Assembly (NCBI GenBank): GCA_951800685.1
Contig: CATOJY010000007.1
Span: forward strand, 57,003 to 121,002
From: an uncultured Lachnospiraceae bacterium
GTDB taxonomy: Bacteria > Bacillota > Clostridia > Lachnospirales > Lachnospiraceae
Reading direction: 5' to 3'
DNA length: 64,000 nucleotides
Position numbers and translations under genes: made by a program. The notes under the pieces were generated by a model. The model was not told the DNA's origin. It searched no databases and worked only from the letters and a program-made list of their open reading frames with translations. This document shows positions 57,254 through 64,000 of the stretch, piece after piece (within the stretch, counting starts at the first letter, position 1; each line of letters begins with the position of its first letter).

Positions 57254-59005
57254 ATGGGTAAGCGATATTTCAAATATGGCAATTATGATCTGCAGCCATA
57301 TACCAGAATAGAAGGATATGATGATCATGCCGTAGAAGGTTATGATGATATAATAATAAGACTTAAGAAGGAAATTGCAGCAGGAAAGCGGGTGATCGTC
57401 TGCGACTTTTATCCAGGTGTTGATAAAGAAGAGGTCCTAGGACATTTATCCATGCTGCATCCAGCTCTGGTGATCGAATCCGAAAGCTGCGCACTGGAAG
57501 AAGAAGCTCTGACCAGGCTGCTTGAGGATTATCTTACAGATGACCGGGTATTTGGATTCATGTGTCACAAGAAGTTGGAAGACTGCTTCGTTGCAGAAAA
57601 GATCCAGGCGGCCCGACAGCAGATTGCAGATACGCAGGAGGGTGTTATCCTGGTGGCAGGGGTGGGCGCGTCTCTGATTACCAGGGGAGATGTTTATCTG
57701 TATTTTGACCTGACAAGATGGGAAATCCAGCTGAGGTACCGTGCGGGAATGCCGAATTGGAACTGCACGAATTGTGACGATCCGAATTTAGCGAAGTATA
57801 AAAGAGGATTCTTTGTGGAATGGCGCCTTGCAGATAAACACAAGAAGCAGCGCTTTGAAGATTTTGATTATGTGGTAGATACCAACAAGAAAGAACATCC
57901 CAGAATGATCACGGGGGAAGCTTTCAGAGAGGCATTGGTACGAGTGAGCAGCAGACCGTTCCGCACACAGCCTTATTTTGATCCTGGCGTATGGGGCGGA
58001 CATTGGATGCAGGAAGCTTTCGGGCTTTGTGAGGATATGCCCAACTATGCGTGGAGCTTTGACGGGGTGCCAGAGGAAAACAGCCTTAACCTGATGTTTG
58101 GAGATATTCTGGTGGAGATACCTGCGATGGATCTGGTGCTTTACAGGCCACATCAACTTCTGGGAGAAAAAGTCCATGCCCGCTTTGGCGCGGAGTTTCC
58201 CATCCGTTTTGATCTGTTGGATACGATGGGGGGAGGAAATCTTTCTCTCCAGGTACATCCGCTTACAGAATATATCCAGGATGCTTTTGGTATGAACTAT
58301 ACACAGGATGAGAGTTATTATATCCTGGATTGCGAGGAAGGGTCCTGCGTCTATCTGGGCGTGAAGGAAGGGATTGTTCCGGAGGAGATGAAAGCGGACT
58401 TGAAGGCAGCTGAGAAGGGCGGTTATGAATTTCCAGCGGAGAAATATGTCAATAAGGTTCCGGTCAAAAAACATGACCATGTGCTGATCCCGGCAGGAAC
58501 AGTCCATTGTTCAGGTGCAGATACCATGGTGCTGGAGATCAGTGCAACACCCTATATCTTTACTTTTAAGATGTGGGATTGGGGCAGGGTAGGGTTAGAC
58601 GGAATTCCCAGGCCGGTTCATGTGGAGCATGGCGTGAAGAATATCCAGTGGGACAGGACGATGCCGTGGCTTGAGGAAAACCTGATTCACCAGGAAGAAC
58701 TTTGCAGGGAAGAGGAAGGAATTCTGGTGGAGCGCACGGGACTGCACCAGAGGGAATTTATTGATACCTACCGTTATATGCTGACGAAACCGGTGGTGTG
58801 TACGCAGAATGACAGCGTACATGTGCTGAATGTTGTGGAAGGAGAGAAAGCCTCAATAGAAAGTCCTACGGGAGCGTTTGAGCCTTTTGAAGTCCATTAT
58901 GCGGAAACTTTTATGATCCCGGCGAGCGTGGGGGAATATGTGATTAATCCGACAGGAGCCTCCGAGGGAAAACAAGTTGGAGTGATCGTGGCTTCCGTGA
59001 GATAA
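57254..59005 (+). CDS. manA: Class I mannose-6-phosphate isomerase with extra N-terminal domain
   Basis: About 583 residues. The C-terminal part (roughly from residue 230) is a zinc-dependent class I isomerase: NLSLQVHP, DESYYILDCEEG and KKHDHVLIPAGTVHCSG. It interconverts mannose-6-phosphate and fructose-6-phosphate. The first roughly 220 residues resemble a nucleoside-kinase-like alpha/beta domain without a P-loop (RVIVCDFYPGVDKEEVL where GXXXXGKS would be). ATG 57254, six bases after GGGG, is preferred to ATG 57242. Last sugar-catabolic gene of the run, before a convergent terminator. Confidence 0.88.
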   Translation: MGKRYFKYGNYDLQPYTRIEGYDDHAVEGYDDIIIRLKKEIAAGKRVIVCDFYPGVDKEEVLGHLSMLHPALVIESESCALEEEALTRLLEDYLTDDRVFGFMCHKKLEDCFVAEKIQAARQQIADTQEGVILVAGVGASLITRGDVYLYFDLTRWEIQLRYRAGMPNWNCTNCDDPNLAKYKRGFFVEWRLADKHKKQRFEDFDYVVDTNKKEHPRMITGEAFREALVRVSSRPFRTQPYFDPGVWGGHWMQEAFGLCEDMPNYAWSFDGVPEENSLNLMFGDILVEIPAMDLVLYRPHQLLGEKVHARFGAEFPIRFDLLDTMGGGNLSLQVHPLTEYIQDAFGMNYTQDESYYILDCEEGSCVYLGVKEGIVPEEMKADLKAAEKGGYEFPAEKYVNKVPVKKHDHVLIPAGTVHCSGADTMVLEISATPYIFTFKMWDWGRVGLDGIPRPVHVEHGVKNIQWDRTMPWLEENLIHQEELCREEEGILVERTGLHQREFIDTYRYMLTKPVVCTQNDSVHVLNVVEGEKASIESPTGAFEPFEVHYAETFMIPASVGEYVINPTGASEGKQVGVIVASVR

Positions 59006-59006
59006 A

Positions 59007-59054
59007 ACAGCAAAACTCCAAGACGGCAGAAATGTTGTCCTGGAGTTTTGCTGT
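59007..59054. terminator. Bidirectional terminator
   Basis: A perfect 14-bp stem ACAGCAAAACTCCA / TGGAGTTTTGCTGT (59007-59020 with 59041-59054) lies between the convergent manA and DUF1349 genes. T-rich tails exist on both sides, better on the minus strand. Confidence 0.8.
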
Positions 59055-59064
59055 ATTTCTATTG

Positions 59065-59676
59065 TTATGATTCATCTGGCTGCTGGCCGTCGTGCGCTTT
59101 CCACTGGCATTCCATGAGCTGCATGTCGCTGAACAGTGCCTTGAAAGAGGAGTTTTCTGGGGAACAGGCGTAGATTCCGAATTGAATCGCACCACCGCCT
59201 TTGAACATATGGCATACCCGCATCTGCTGGAACAGTACGCCGTCTCTGGAACATTCTATGCAATAATCATCTTCTCTGCGGCTGAATCGATACCACATGA
59301 TTTTCTCAGAGGCAGGGATTGCCGTTGTTGCCCAATCGGAATACCCCTGGTTTGTCACCACACTTCCCAGATGCTGGAATTCTTTATTTTCATATTCCAC
59401 GGATGCTTTTAACCAGTTCTCACTGTCAAGGTACATCACGATCCCACACTGGTCAAAGCGGTGGCTGCTCTGTGTAAAATCAGTCTTGACAAGGAAACTG
59501 AAATAGGCTTTTTCTGTCTGCATCTGAAGTACCGGGGCATTGTCATTGCGGAAATGATAGTATGTTCTCTGCCATAGATCCGTGTACGGTCTGGTGACAA
59601 TCTCTATCTGATTTTCTCCAATGGAGCAGCCTTCCGGTTCCCGGATCCATGTTAATTTCGTTGTATCAAACTTCAT
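59065..59676 (-). CDS. DUF1349 domain protein
   Basis: 203 residues forming a concanavalin-like beta-sandwich of the DUF1349 type: RPYTDLWQRTYYHF, FLVKTDF, QCGIVMYLDSENWLKASVEY and FGIYACSPENSSF. Family members are often next to carbohydrate genes and may bind sugars, but no activity is established to my knowledge. The ATG at 59676 (minus strand) follows GAAAGGATATC. Divergent from the beta-galactosidase gene. Confidence 0.88.
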   Translation of the reverse strand: MKFDTTKLTWIREPEGCSIGENQIEIVTRPYTDLWQRTYYHFRNDNAPVLQMQTEKAYFSFLVKTDFTQSSHRFDQCGIVMYLDSENWLKASVEYENKEFQHLGSVVTNQGYSDWATTAIPASEKIMWYRFSRREDDYCIECSRDGVLFQQMRVCHMFKGGGAIQFGIYACSPENSSFKALFSDMQLMECQWKAHDGQQPDES

Positions 59677-59711
59677 AGCGATATCCTTTCTGCGCGATTT
59701 TAGTAGCATAA

Positions 59712-59740
59712 ATTATAGCATATGACGGGCAGGGATACAA
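59712..59740 (-). promoter_or_regulatory. Promoter of the DUF1349 gene
   Basis: On the minus strand TTGTAT (59740-59735), 17 bases, and a perfect TATAAT (59717-59712). Confidence 0.75.
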
Positions 59741-59836
59741 TGATAGCTATTTGCCGGGGATTCTTTATGCTAAACTCTATGGATTGGGCTGCGTGTAATA
59801 TTATTTGGAAATGATTGAAGAAAAGTGATGAAGTGA

Positions 59837-59866
59837 TTGACAGATGGATGGAGAAGAGAATACACT
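59837..59866 (+). promoter_or_regulatory. Possible promoter of the beta-galactosidase gene
   Basis: A perfect TTGACA (59837-59842), an 18-base spacer and TACACT (59861-59866). It would leave a 5' leader of about 150 bases. The 59741-60025 stretch otherwise holds no gene that I see. Confidence 0.5.
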
Positions 59867-60025
59867 CTAAAGTATAGGAAGTGGCATGATATACTTCTGC
59901 ATTAGGTTCTTGCAAAAGCCATATATAGAGGTTTTTATATGGTCTGGAAATAAAATTTATAATGTTGTTCACGATAGAAAGAATGATGGCCTGTATATAT
60001 GAATAAGAAAGGAAATGGTGGGATC

Positions 60026-62083
60026 ATGGGAGTGATTTTAGAGGGAAACAGGCTGGTTTTGGGCACCTGTTATTATCCAGAGCACTGGCCGAAGCGGCTT
60101 TGGAAGGAAGATCTTGAGCGGATGCTGGCGGCCGGGATCGAGGTGGTGCGTATTGCAGAATTTGCATGGAGTAAAGTGGAGCCGAGAGAGGGAAACTATA
60201 CATATGCTTTTTTTGATGAATTCCTGGATCTGGCGGAGGAGACAGGGATGAAAGTGATCTTCTGTACGCCGACGGCAACACCGCCTGCCTGGCTGACAGA
60301 AAAGTATCCGGAAGTCCTAAACGCGGATATCAATGGGGTGCTTTACAGACATGGGGCAAGACGGCACTATAATTACAATTCACCTGTTTATCAGAAGTTT
60401 TCTGGGCAGATCGTGGAAGCATTTGCTTCCCATTATGCTTCCAGGCCGTGCATTATTGGCTGGCAGATCGACAATGAAGTGAATTGTGAGAAGAATGTCT
60501 TCTACTCTGAGAGTGACAACAAGGCGTTTCGGGTATTCCTTCAGGATAAGTATGAGAGTCTTGAGGCGCTCAATGAGGCGTGGGGGACAGCTTTCTGGAA
60601 TCAGACTTATACGGAGTGGGAGGAGATCCATGTACCGCGTAAGACCTACAATGATTCTACGAATCCGCACGAGGTGCTTGATTATACCCGATTCGTTTCG
60701 GACAGTGCAAGGCGCTTTGTGAAGATGCAGAGCAATATTATCCGCAAATATATTAAACCGGGTGATTTTGTTACGACGAACGGTATTTTCGGAAATCTGG
60801 ACAACCATCAGATGACGGAAGAAAGTCTGGATTTTATGATGTATGATTCTTACCCGAACTTTGCCTATTGTTTAAACGACTACTGTGATGCGCCAGGTGA
60901 GATCAAAGACCGGAAATGGAGCCGCAATCTGGCTGAAGTCCGCGCGGTTTCCCCGGTGTTCGGTATTATGGAACAACAGTCTGGTGCAAATGGCTGGAAT
61001 ACAAGGATGGAGGCGCCTACGCCCAGACCTGGTCAGATCACACTCTGGACTATGCAGTCGATCGCCCATGGCGCTGATTATGTCAGCTACTTTCGCTGGC
61101 GCACCTGCACTATGGGAACAGAGATCTACTGGCATGGCATTCTGGACTATTCCGGCAGAGAAAACCGCAGGATTGCGGAGGTCAGACAGATCCATGAGAA
61201 ATTGCAGGGCATGAAGGAACTGGCAGGAAGCGCTTATGAGGCGAAAGTCGGTATTGTAAGAGACTATGATAACATATGGGATGCCCAGCTCGATGTCTGG
61301 CATGAAAGAGTGGAAAAAGCAAGCCAGCAGGCATTATTTAAAGCGCTGCAGATAAGTCATACCCCTTTTGACTATGTGTATTTGAATGACGGGACTAATG
61401 CAAAAGACTGGGCGAAGTATCAGGTATTATTCTATCCTCATGCAACGATCATAACCAGGGAAAGAGAGGATGTACTCAGGGCATATGTAAAAGCAGGGGG
61501 CACGCTGGTGCTCGGATGCCGCAGCGGCTATAAGAATAGGAGTGGAAGATGTGTGATGGAAAATCTGCCAGGACTGCTGGCGGATCTTTCCGGCACAGAT
61601 ATTCCAGAATATTCCTTTATTGCTCCTGATGCGGGAGAGGTGACGATACAGTGGGGTGATGCAAAGCTTACAGCAAATGTATTTGCGGATCTTTTAGAGC
61701 CTATCGGAGAAGGGAAGCAGGAGGCTGTCTATACTTCCGATTATTATGCGGGAAGCGGTGCGCTGATCAGTAACAAGGTGGGAAAAGGGAAAGTCTATTA
61801 CTACGGAACGGCGTTCAATGAAGGGAGCGCCCGCATTTTCCTGGAGAAACTGGATATCATCACACCTTATCGTGATGTGGTTCATGTACCGGAGAGCTGC
61901 GAGATTGCAGTGCGCAGAAAGGGAGAGGACAGATACCTCTTCGTACTGAATTACGATAGGAATCCTGTCCAGATCGAACTGCGACAGAGGGGAATTGATT
62001 TGTATACAGGGAAGGAGGTTTCAGGGCAGAGGAAACTGGAAGGATATGGGACAATGGTAGTAAAATTGTCTAAATGCCAATGA
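60026..62083 (+). CDS. Beta-galactosidase, glycoside hydrolase family 42
   Basis: 685 residues, cytoplasmic. GH42 features: GTCYYPEHWPKRLW at the start, WQIDNEVN with the acid/base Glu151, and FGIMEQQSG with the nucleophile Glu316, followed by the trimerisation and C-terminal domains. Releases terminal beta-galactose from oligosaccharides. ATG 60026 is preferred because AAAGGA and GGTGGG lie upstream; the ATG at 59999 has no binding site. Adjacent to, but separately transcribed from, the mannoside genes. Confidence 0.93.
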   Translation: MGVILEGNRLVLGTCYYPEHWPKRLWKEDLERMLAAGIEVVRIAEFAWSKVEPREGNYTYAFFDEFLDLAEETGMKVIFCTPTATPPAWLTEKYPEVLNADINGVLYRHGARRHYNYNSPVYQKFSGQIVEAFASHYASRPCIIGWQIDNEVNCEKNVFYSESDNKAFRVFLQDKYESLEALNEAWGTAFWNQTYTEWEEIHVPRKTYNDSTNPHEVLDYTRFVSDSARRFVKMQSNIIRKYIKPGDFVTTNGIFGNLDNHQMTEESLDFMMYDSYPNFAYCLNDYCDAPGEIKDRKWSRNLAEVRAVSPVFGIMEQQSGANGWNTRMEAPTPRPGQITLWTMQSIAHGADYVSYFRWRTCTMGTEIYWHGILDYSGRENRRIAEVRQIHEKLQGMKELAGSAYEAKVGIVRDYDNIWDAQLDVWHERVEKASQQALFKALQISHTPFDYVYLNDGTNAKDWAKYQVLFYPHATIITREREDVLRAYVKAGGTLVLGCRSGYKNRSGRCVMENLPGLLADLSGTDIPEYSFIAPDAGEVTIQWGDAKLTANVFADLLEPIGEGKQEAVYTSDYYAGSGALISNKVGKGKVYYYGTAFNEGSARIFLEKLDIITPYRDVVHVPESCEIAVRRKGEDRYLFVLNYDRNPVQIELRQRGIDLYTGKEVSGQRKLEGYGTMVVKLSKCQ

Positions 62084-62131
62084 GAAAAAGCGGAATAACG
62101 CCACTAAATTAACACAAGGAGGAAACCTGAA

Positions 62132-62353
62132 ATGGGAAATTGGGATGAAGTAACAATCGAAACGGAATTTATGAAAGACATACTTTCAAAAATACTAAAT
62201 AAGGCTTTGAAAGGTAAAAGCGGGTGTGATATAACGGTTCAAGTGAACGCACTGCATCTGGAGAATAAAGACGGGAAAGTACATGTTCAGCTGGGCGCGG
62301 ATGCGGAAATCAGTACGGAAGAGCTGGAAAAACTTTTGGGAAATATAGTGTAG
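62132..62353 (+). CDS. Small protein of unknown family, single-domain paralogue
   Basis: 73 residues, not recognised. It has a helical first half (TETEFMKD-type start: VTIETEFMKDILSKILNKAL) and a strand-rich second half ending in a helix EELEKLL. It is clearly related to the first half of the next gene's product (shared V.ETE(F/Y)M and a DG...H..L.A segment before an EL.K helix). A strong AAGGAGGAAACC site precedes ATG, so it is expressed. No signal peptide or membrane segment. Confidence 0.75.
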   Translation: MGNWDEVTIETEFMKDILSKILNKALKGKSGCDITVQVNALHLENKDGKVHVQLGADAEISTEELEKLLGNIV

Positions 62354-62480
62354 CAGCGCGGAGAGATTTTCTGAGGTATCCGGAAAGCGCTGCTTAAGCA
62401 GGATTCTGGAGGTTAAGCCAGAAAGGCTTTCAGACTGAAAAGGAACATGAAATGATACAAAGGATCAGGGAAGTTAGAAA

Positions 62481-62939
62481 ATGCAAGAATATGATGTTAT
62501 AAAAGTCGAAACGGAATACATGAGAAATTTGCTCGGAAGAGTGCTTCACGACGTCCTGCAAAAGAAAAAAGGATATTGTGTCGATTTTCAGATCTGTGCG
62601 CTGAGTGCGGCCAACTATGATGGAGAGATAGAACTTCATGTAGAGCTTGATGCAGTAACAGATACCAAGGAACTGAAAAAGATCTGCAAAAGCCTTGGTA
62701 TATTCGGAGAACTGCTTCCGTTAGGATTAAAACTGCTCAGTAATGGGTTTGCTCAGAAAAATAGATATCACCTCATTGAGAATATGGTAGAGAAGTGGCT
62801 GAAAGAAAACTTTAAAATAAAGATCCGTAATCTACAGTTTTATGAGGAAAAAAAGAAGGTATATGCGTCCTTAAAGGCAGATGCAAAGATGGAAGAAAAA
62901 GATATCAAAAAGATTCTGAAAAAACATGGCTTTATTTAG
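62481..62939 (+). CDS. Protein of unknown family with two copies of the small domain
   Basis: 152 residues, not recognised. Residues about 4-73 match the 73-residue neighbour, and residues about 96-150 look like a second, more divergent copy (helix, then IKIRNLQFYEEKKKVYASL and a KDIKKILKK helix). A hydrophobic linker (FGELLPLGLKLLSNGF) joins them. Highly charged and cytoplasmic in appearance. The ribosome binding site is weak. It follows the paralogue by 127 bases and is bounded by a convergent terminator. Confidence 0.72.
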   Translation: MQEYDVIKVETEYMRNLLGRVLHDVLQKKKGYCVDFQICALSAANYDGEIELHVELDAVTDTKELKKICKSLGIFGELLPLGLKLLSNGFAQKNRYHLIENMVEKWLKENFKIKIRNLQFYEEKKKVYASLKADAKMEEKDIKKILKKHGFI

Positions 62940-62953
62940 TGAAAAGCCTAATG

Positions 62954-63001
62954 AAGGGGTGCCGCTTGATCATCTAAAACGATGATTTTGCAACACCCCT
63001 T
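62954..63001. terminator. Convergent hairpin terminator
   Basis: Outer stem AAGGGGTG / CACCCCTT (62954-62961 with 62994-63001) with a further inner stem GATCATC / GATGATT. It lies between convergent genes; the T tails are short. Confidence 0.6.
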
Positions 63002-63019
63002 TCTGGTAAAATGATCCAC

Positions 63020-63841
63020 TCATAGATATCTGAAAGGTTCTTGCGCGTCAATAAAGGAAACAGGAAGATCTGGAAATCTCTCCTGCAGCCATTTTGCCAT
63101 ATATTTCATCCCAAACTCTTCGCTTCTTTCGTGCCCAAGTGTGAGCATCCCCTTGTTGAAGCCCATTTGATAGGCGTCGTTTAAGTAAGCGCAGATGGTC
63201 CACTCAGTAATGTCTCCCACGATCATCAGATCCAGTCGGTCACGCTCCATCACCTGCATTGGCATTACTTCCACGCCAAGTCCTAGGCTTCCACCGCCAA
63301 CCAGAATGCCGACTCTGCGAACTCTCATATCTGGTGCGCCAATGATCTGGATCGTATCCATTTGAAAAATCTTTTTGAAGTTTTCTACCAGTTTTCGCAA
63401 TGTCGTTTCAGGAATTTCATAAATCCAAGGCTGTGGCTCTTCTTTCAGGAGATATTCACGCCACCCAAGTTCTTCAATCAGCCCCTCGTAGATGTAATCA
63501 ATCTCAGAGCCGGTATGCATATGATCGTGGAGACGCCAGATCGTTATGCCATGTTCTTGTATATACTTTTTCTTTGCAAGATAGATGCTGTCCTGTTCGC
63601 ACCAGTCGGTATGATCTGCTGCGTTAAACCAGGTAGGTTCATGAGTAATGATGAGATTCCTACCCTGTTGGACAGCCTCCTTGATCACGTTAAAAGTCGC
63701 CATGAAAGTGGTCGCAATTCCGGTCACTTCCATTTGGGGGCTTCCGGTAACGATGATATCGCAGGTGGGATCGATCTTCGCCCCGCCGCACATATTAAGA
63801 AGAGTTTTGTCAATCACTTGCTGTACCGTCCATTTTTTCAT
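63020..63841 (-). CDS. Nif3-like dinuclear metal centre protein
   Basis: 273 residues of the NIF3/YqfO family: LIITHEPTWFNA carries one metal-binding His, LHDHMHTG further ligands, and LMIVGDITEWT with GHERSEEFG later ligands. Members form hexameric rings with two-metal sites; older annotation calls them GTP cyclohydrolase I type 2, but activity is not settled. The ATG at 63841 lies 11 bases after AAGGAG on the minus strand; GTG 63853 would abut that site. Confidence 0.9.
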   Translation of the reverse strand: MKKWTVQQVIDKTLLNMCGGAKIDPTCDIIVTGSPQMEVTGIATTFMATFNVIKEAVQQGRNLIITHEPTWFNAADHTDWCEQDSIYLAKKKYIQEHGITIWRLHDHMHTGSEIDYIYEGLIEELGWREYLLKEEPQPWIYEIPETTLRKLVENFKKIFQMDTIQIIGAPDMRVRRVGILVGGGSLGLGVEVMPMQVMERDRLDLMIVGDITEWTICAYLNDAYQMGFNKGMLTLGHERSEEFGMKYMAKWLQERFPDLPVSFIDAQEPFRYL

Positions 63842-63967
63842 AAGTCGGGCCACTCCTTTTTATTTGTTATTCTATAGGCGTTTGTGAAACGCCAGAACCC
63901 GCATAAATACGAGATTCTTTTTGTCACAAAATAAAACAACTCCTCACTGGTTTGTGGTAAAATTGAG

Positions 63968-64000
63968 ATGTCGAGTAACAATCAACCATCACCAGAAAGG
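63968..64000 (+). other. Possible start of a coding region running off the window
   Basis: ATG at 63968 opens an 11-codon frame (MSSNNQPSPER) that continues past the end. A TAAAAT box is five bases upstream of it, but there is no clear -35 or ribosome binding site, so this is weak. Confidence 0.25.

Noticed and set aside
63854..64000. Insertion sequence at the right edge
   Set aside because: The short frame at 63968 and its AT-rich flank could be an element end, but no inverted repeat, target duplication or transposase motif is visible in the window.

Overview
The window looks like a chromosomal segment of a Gram-positive anaerobe of the Clostridia, most likely family Lachnospiraceae. Three things point there. 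First, strong AGGAGG-type ribosome binding sites occur throughout, with some GTG and TTG starts. Second, the gene set is typical: hrcA-grpE-dnaK-dnaJ behind a CIRCE element, ireB-ruvX-DUF1292, type III glutamine synthetase, VanZ, RNase J, a YjfB-type motility protein and a DUF6465-type protein. Third, there are large secreted proteins carrying Ig-like (Big_2, MBG, InlB-type) repeats. No rRNA, CRISPR array, prophage or complete insertion sequence was seen. There is one tRNA gene, tRNA-Gln(CUG). Product names come from motif recognition only; no database search was run.

Layout. 1-4416: 3' part of a giant repeat-containing cell-surface protein with a CAP domain. 4613-9056: alpha-galactosidase, an aminotransferase and undecaprenyl-diphosphatase. 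9355-15091: a DUF6465-type protein, then the heat-shock group hrcA-grpE-dnaK-dnaJ. 15337-19846: a small membrane-anchored protein resembling a subtilase propeptide, then a large subtilisin-like protease gene interrupted by one in-frame TAA. 20267-34254: mostly housekeeping genes, including a DUF3048 lipoprotein, translation and tRNA-modification genes (prmA, rsmE, cysteine desulfurase-thiI, mtaB, trmR, U32), a convergent HPr-like gene, ireB-ruvX-DUF1292, RNase J, YlbF and a short MltG-like protein. 34613-36724: glnN behind an attenuator-like leader. 36905-41743: tRNA-Gln, an MBOAT/SGNH acyl-transfer pair, an acyl-ACP thioesterase and an S1-domain protein. 41827-47820: YjfB, a CdaR-like regulator, then ftsE-ftsX-M23 hydrolase-S41 protease.

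47903-62083 is dominated by mannose metabolism. It holds a ManC-type nucleotidyltransferase, then a sugar ABC transporter (lipoprotein and two permeases), a GH38 alpha-mannosidase, a ROK kinase, a GntR/UTRA regulator, a fused mannose-6-phosphate isomerase, a DUF1349 protein and a GH42 beta-galactosidase. The simplest reading is import of alpha-mannosides, hydrolysis in the cytoplasm, phosphorylation of mannose and isomerisation to fructose-6-phosphate. 62132-62939 holds two related small unknown proteins, and a Nif3-like gene closes the window on the minus strand.

The observations most worth a second look are: the stand-alone propeptide-like protein beside the interrupted protease; an HPr-like protein with the Ser46-type motif but no catalytic His; a 75-bp repeat placed just upstream of two unrelated genes; the glnN leader with mutually exclusive hairpins; and a small duplicated domain family at 62132-62939.
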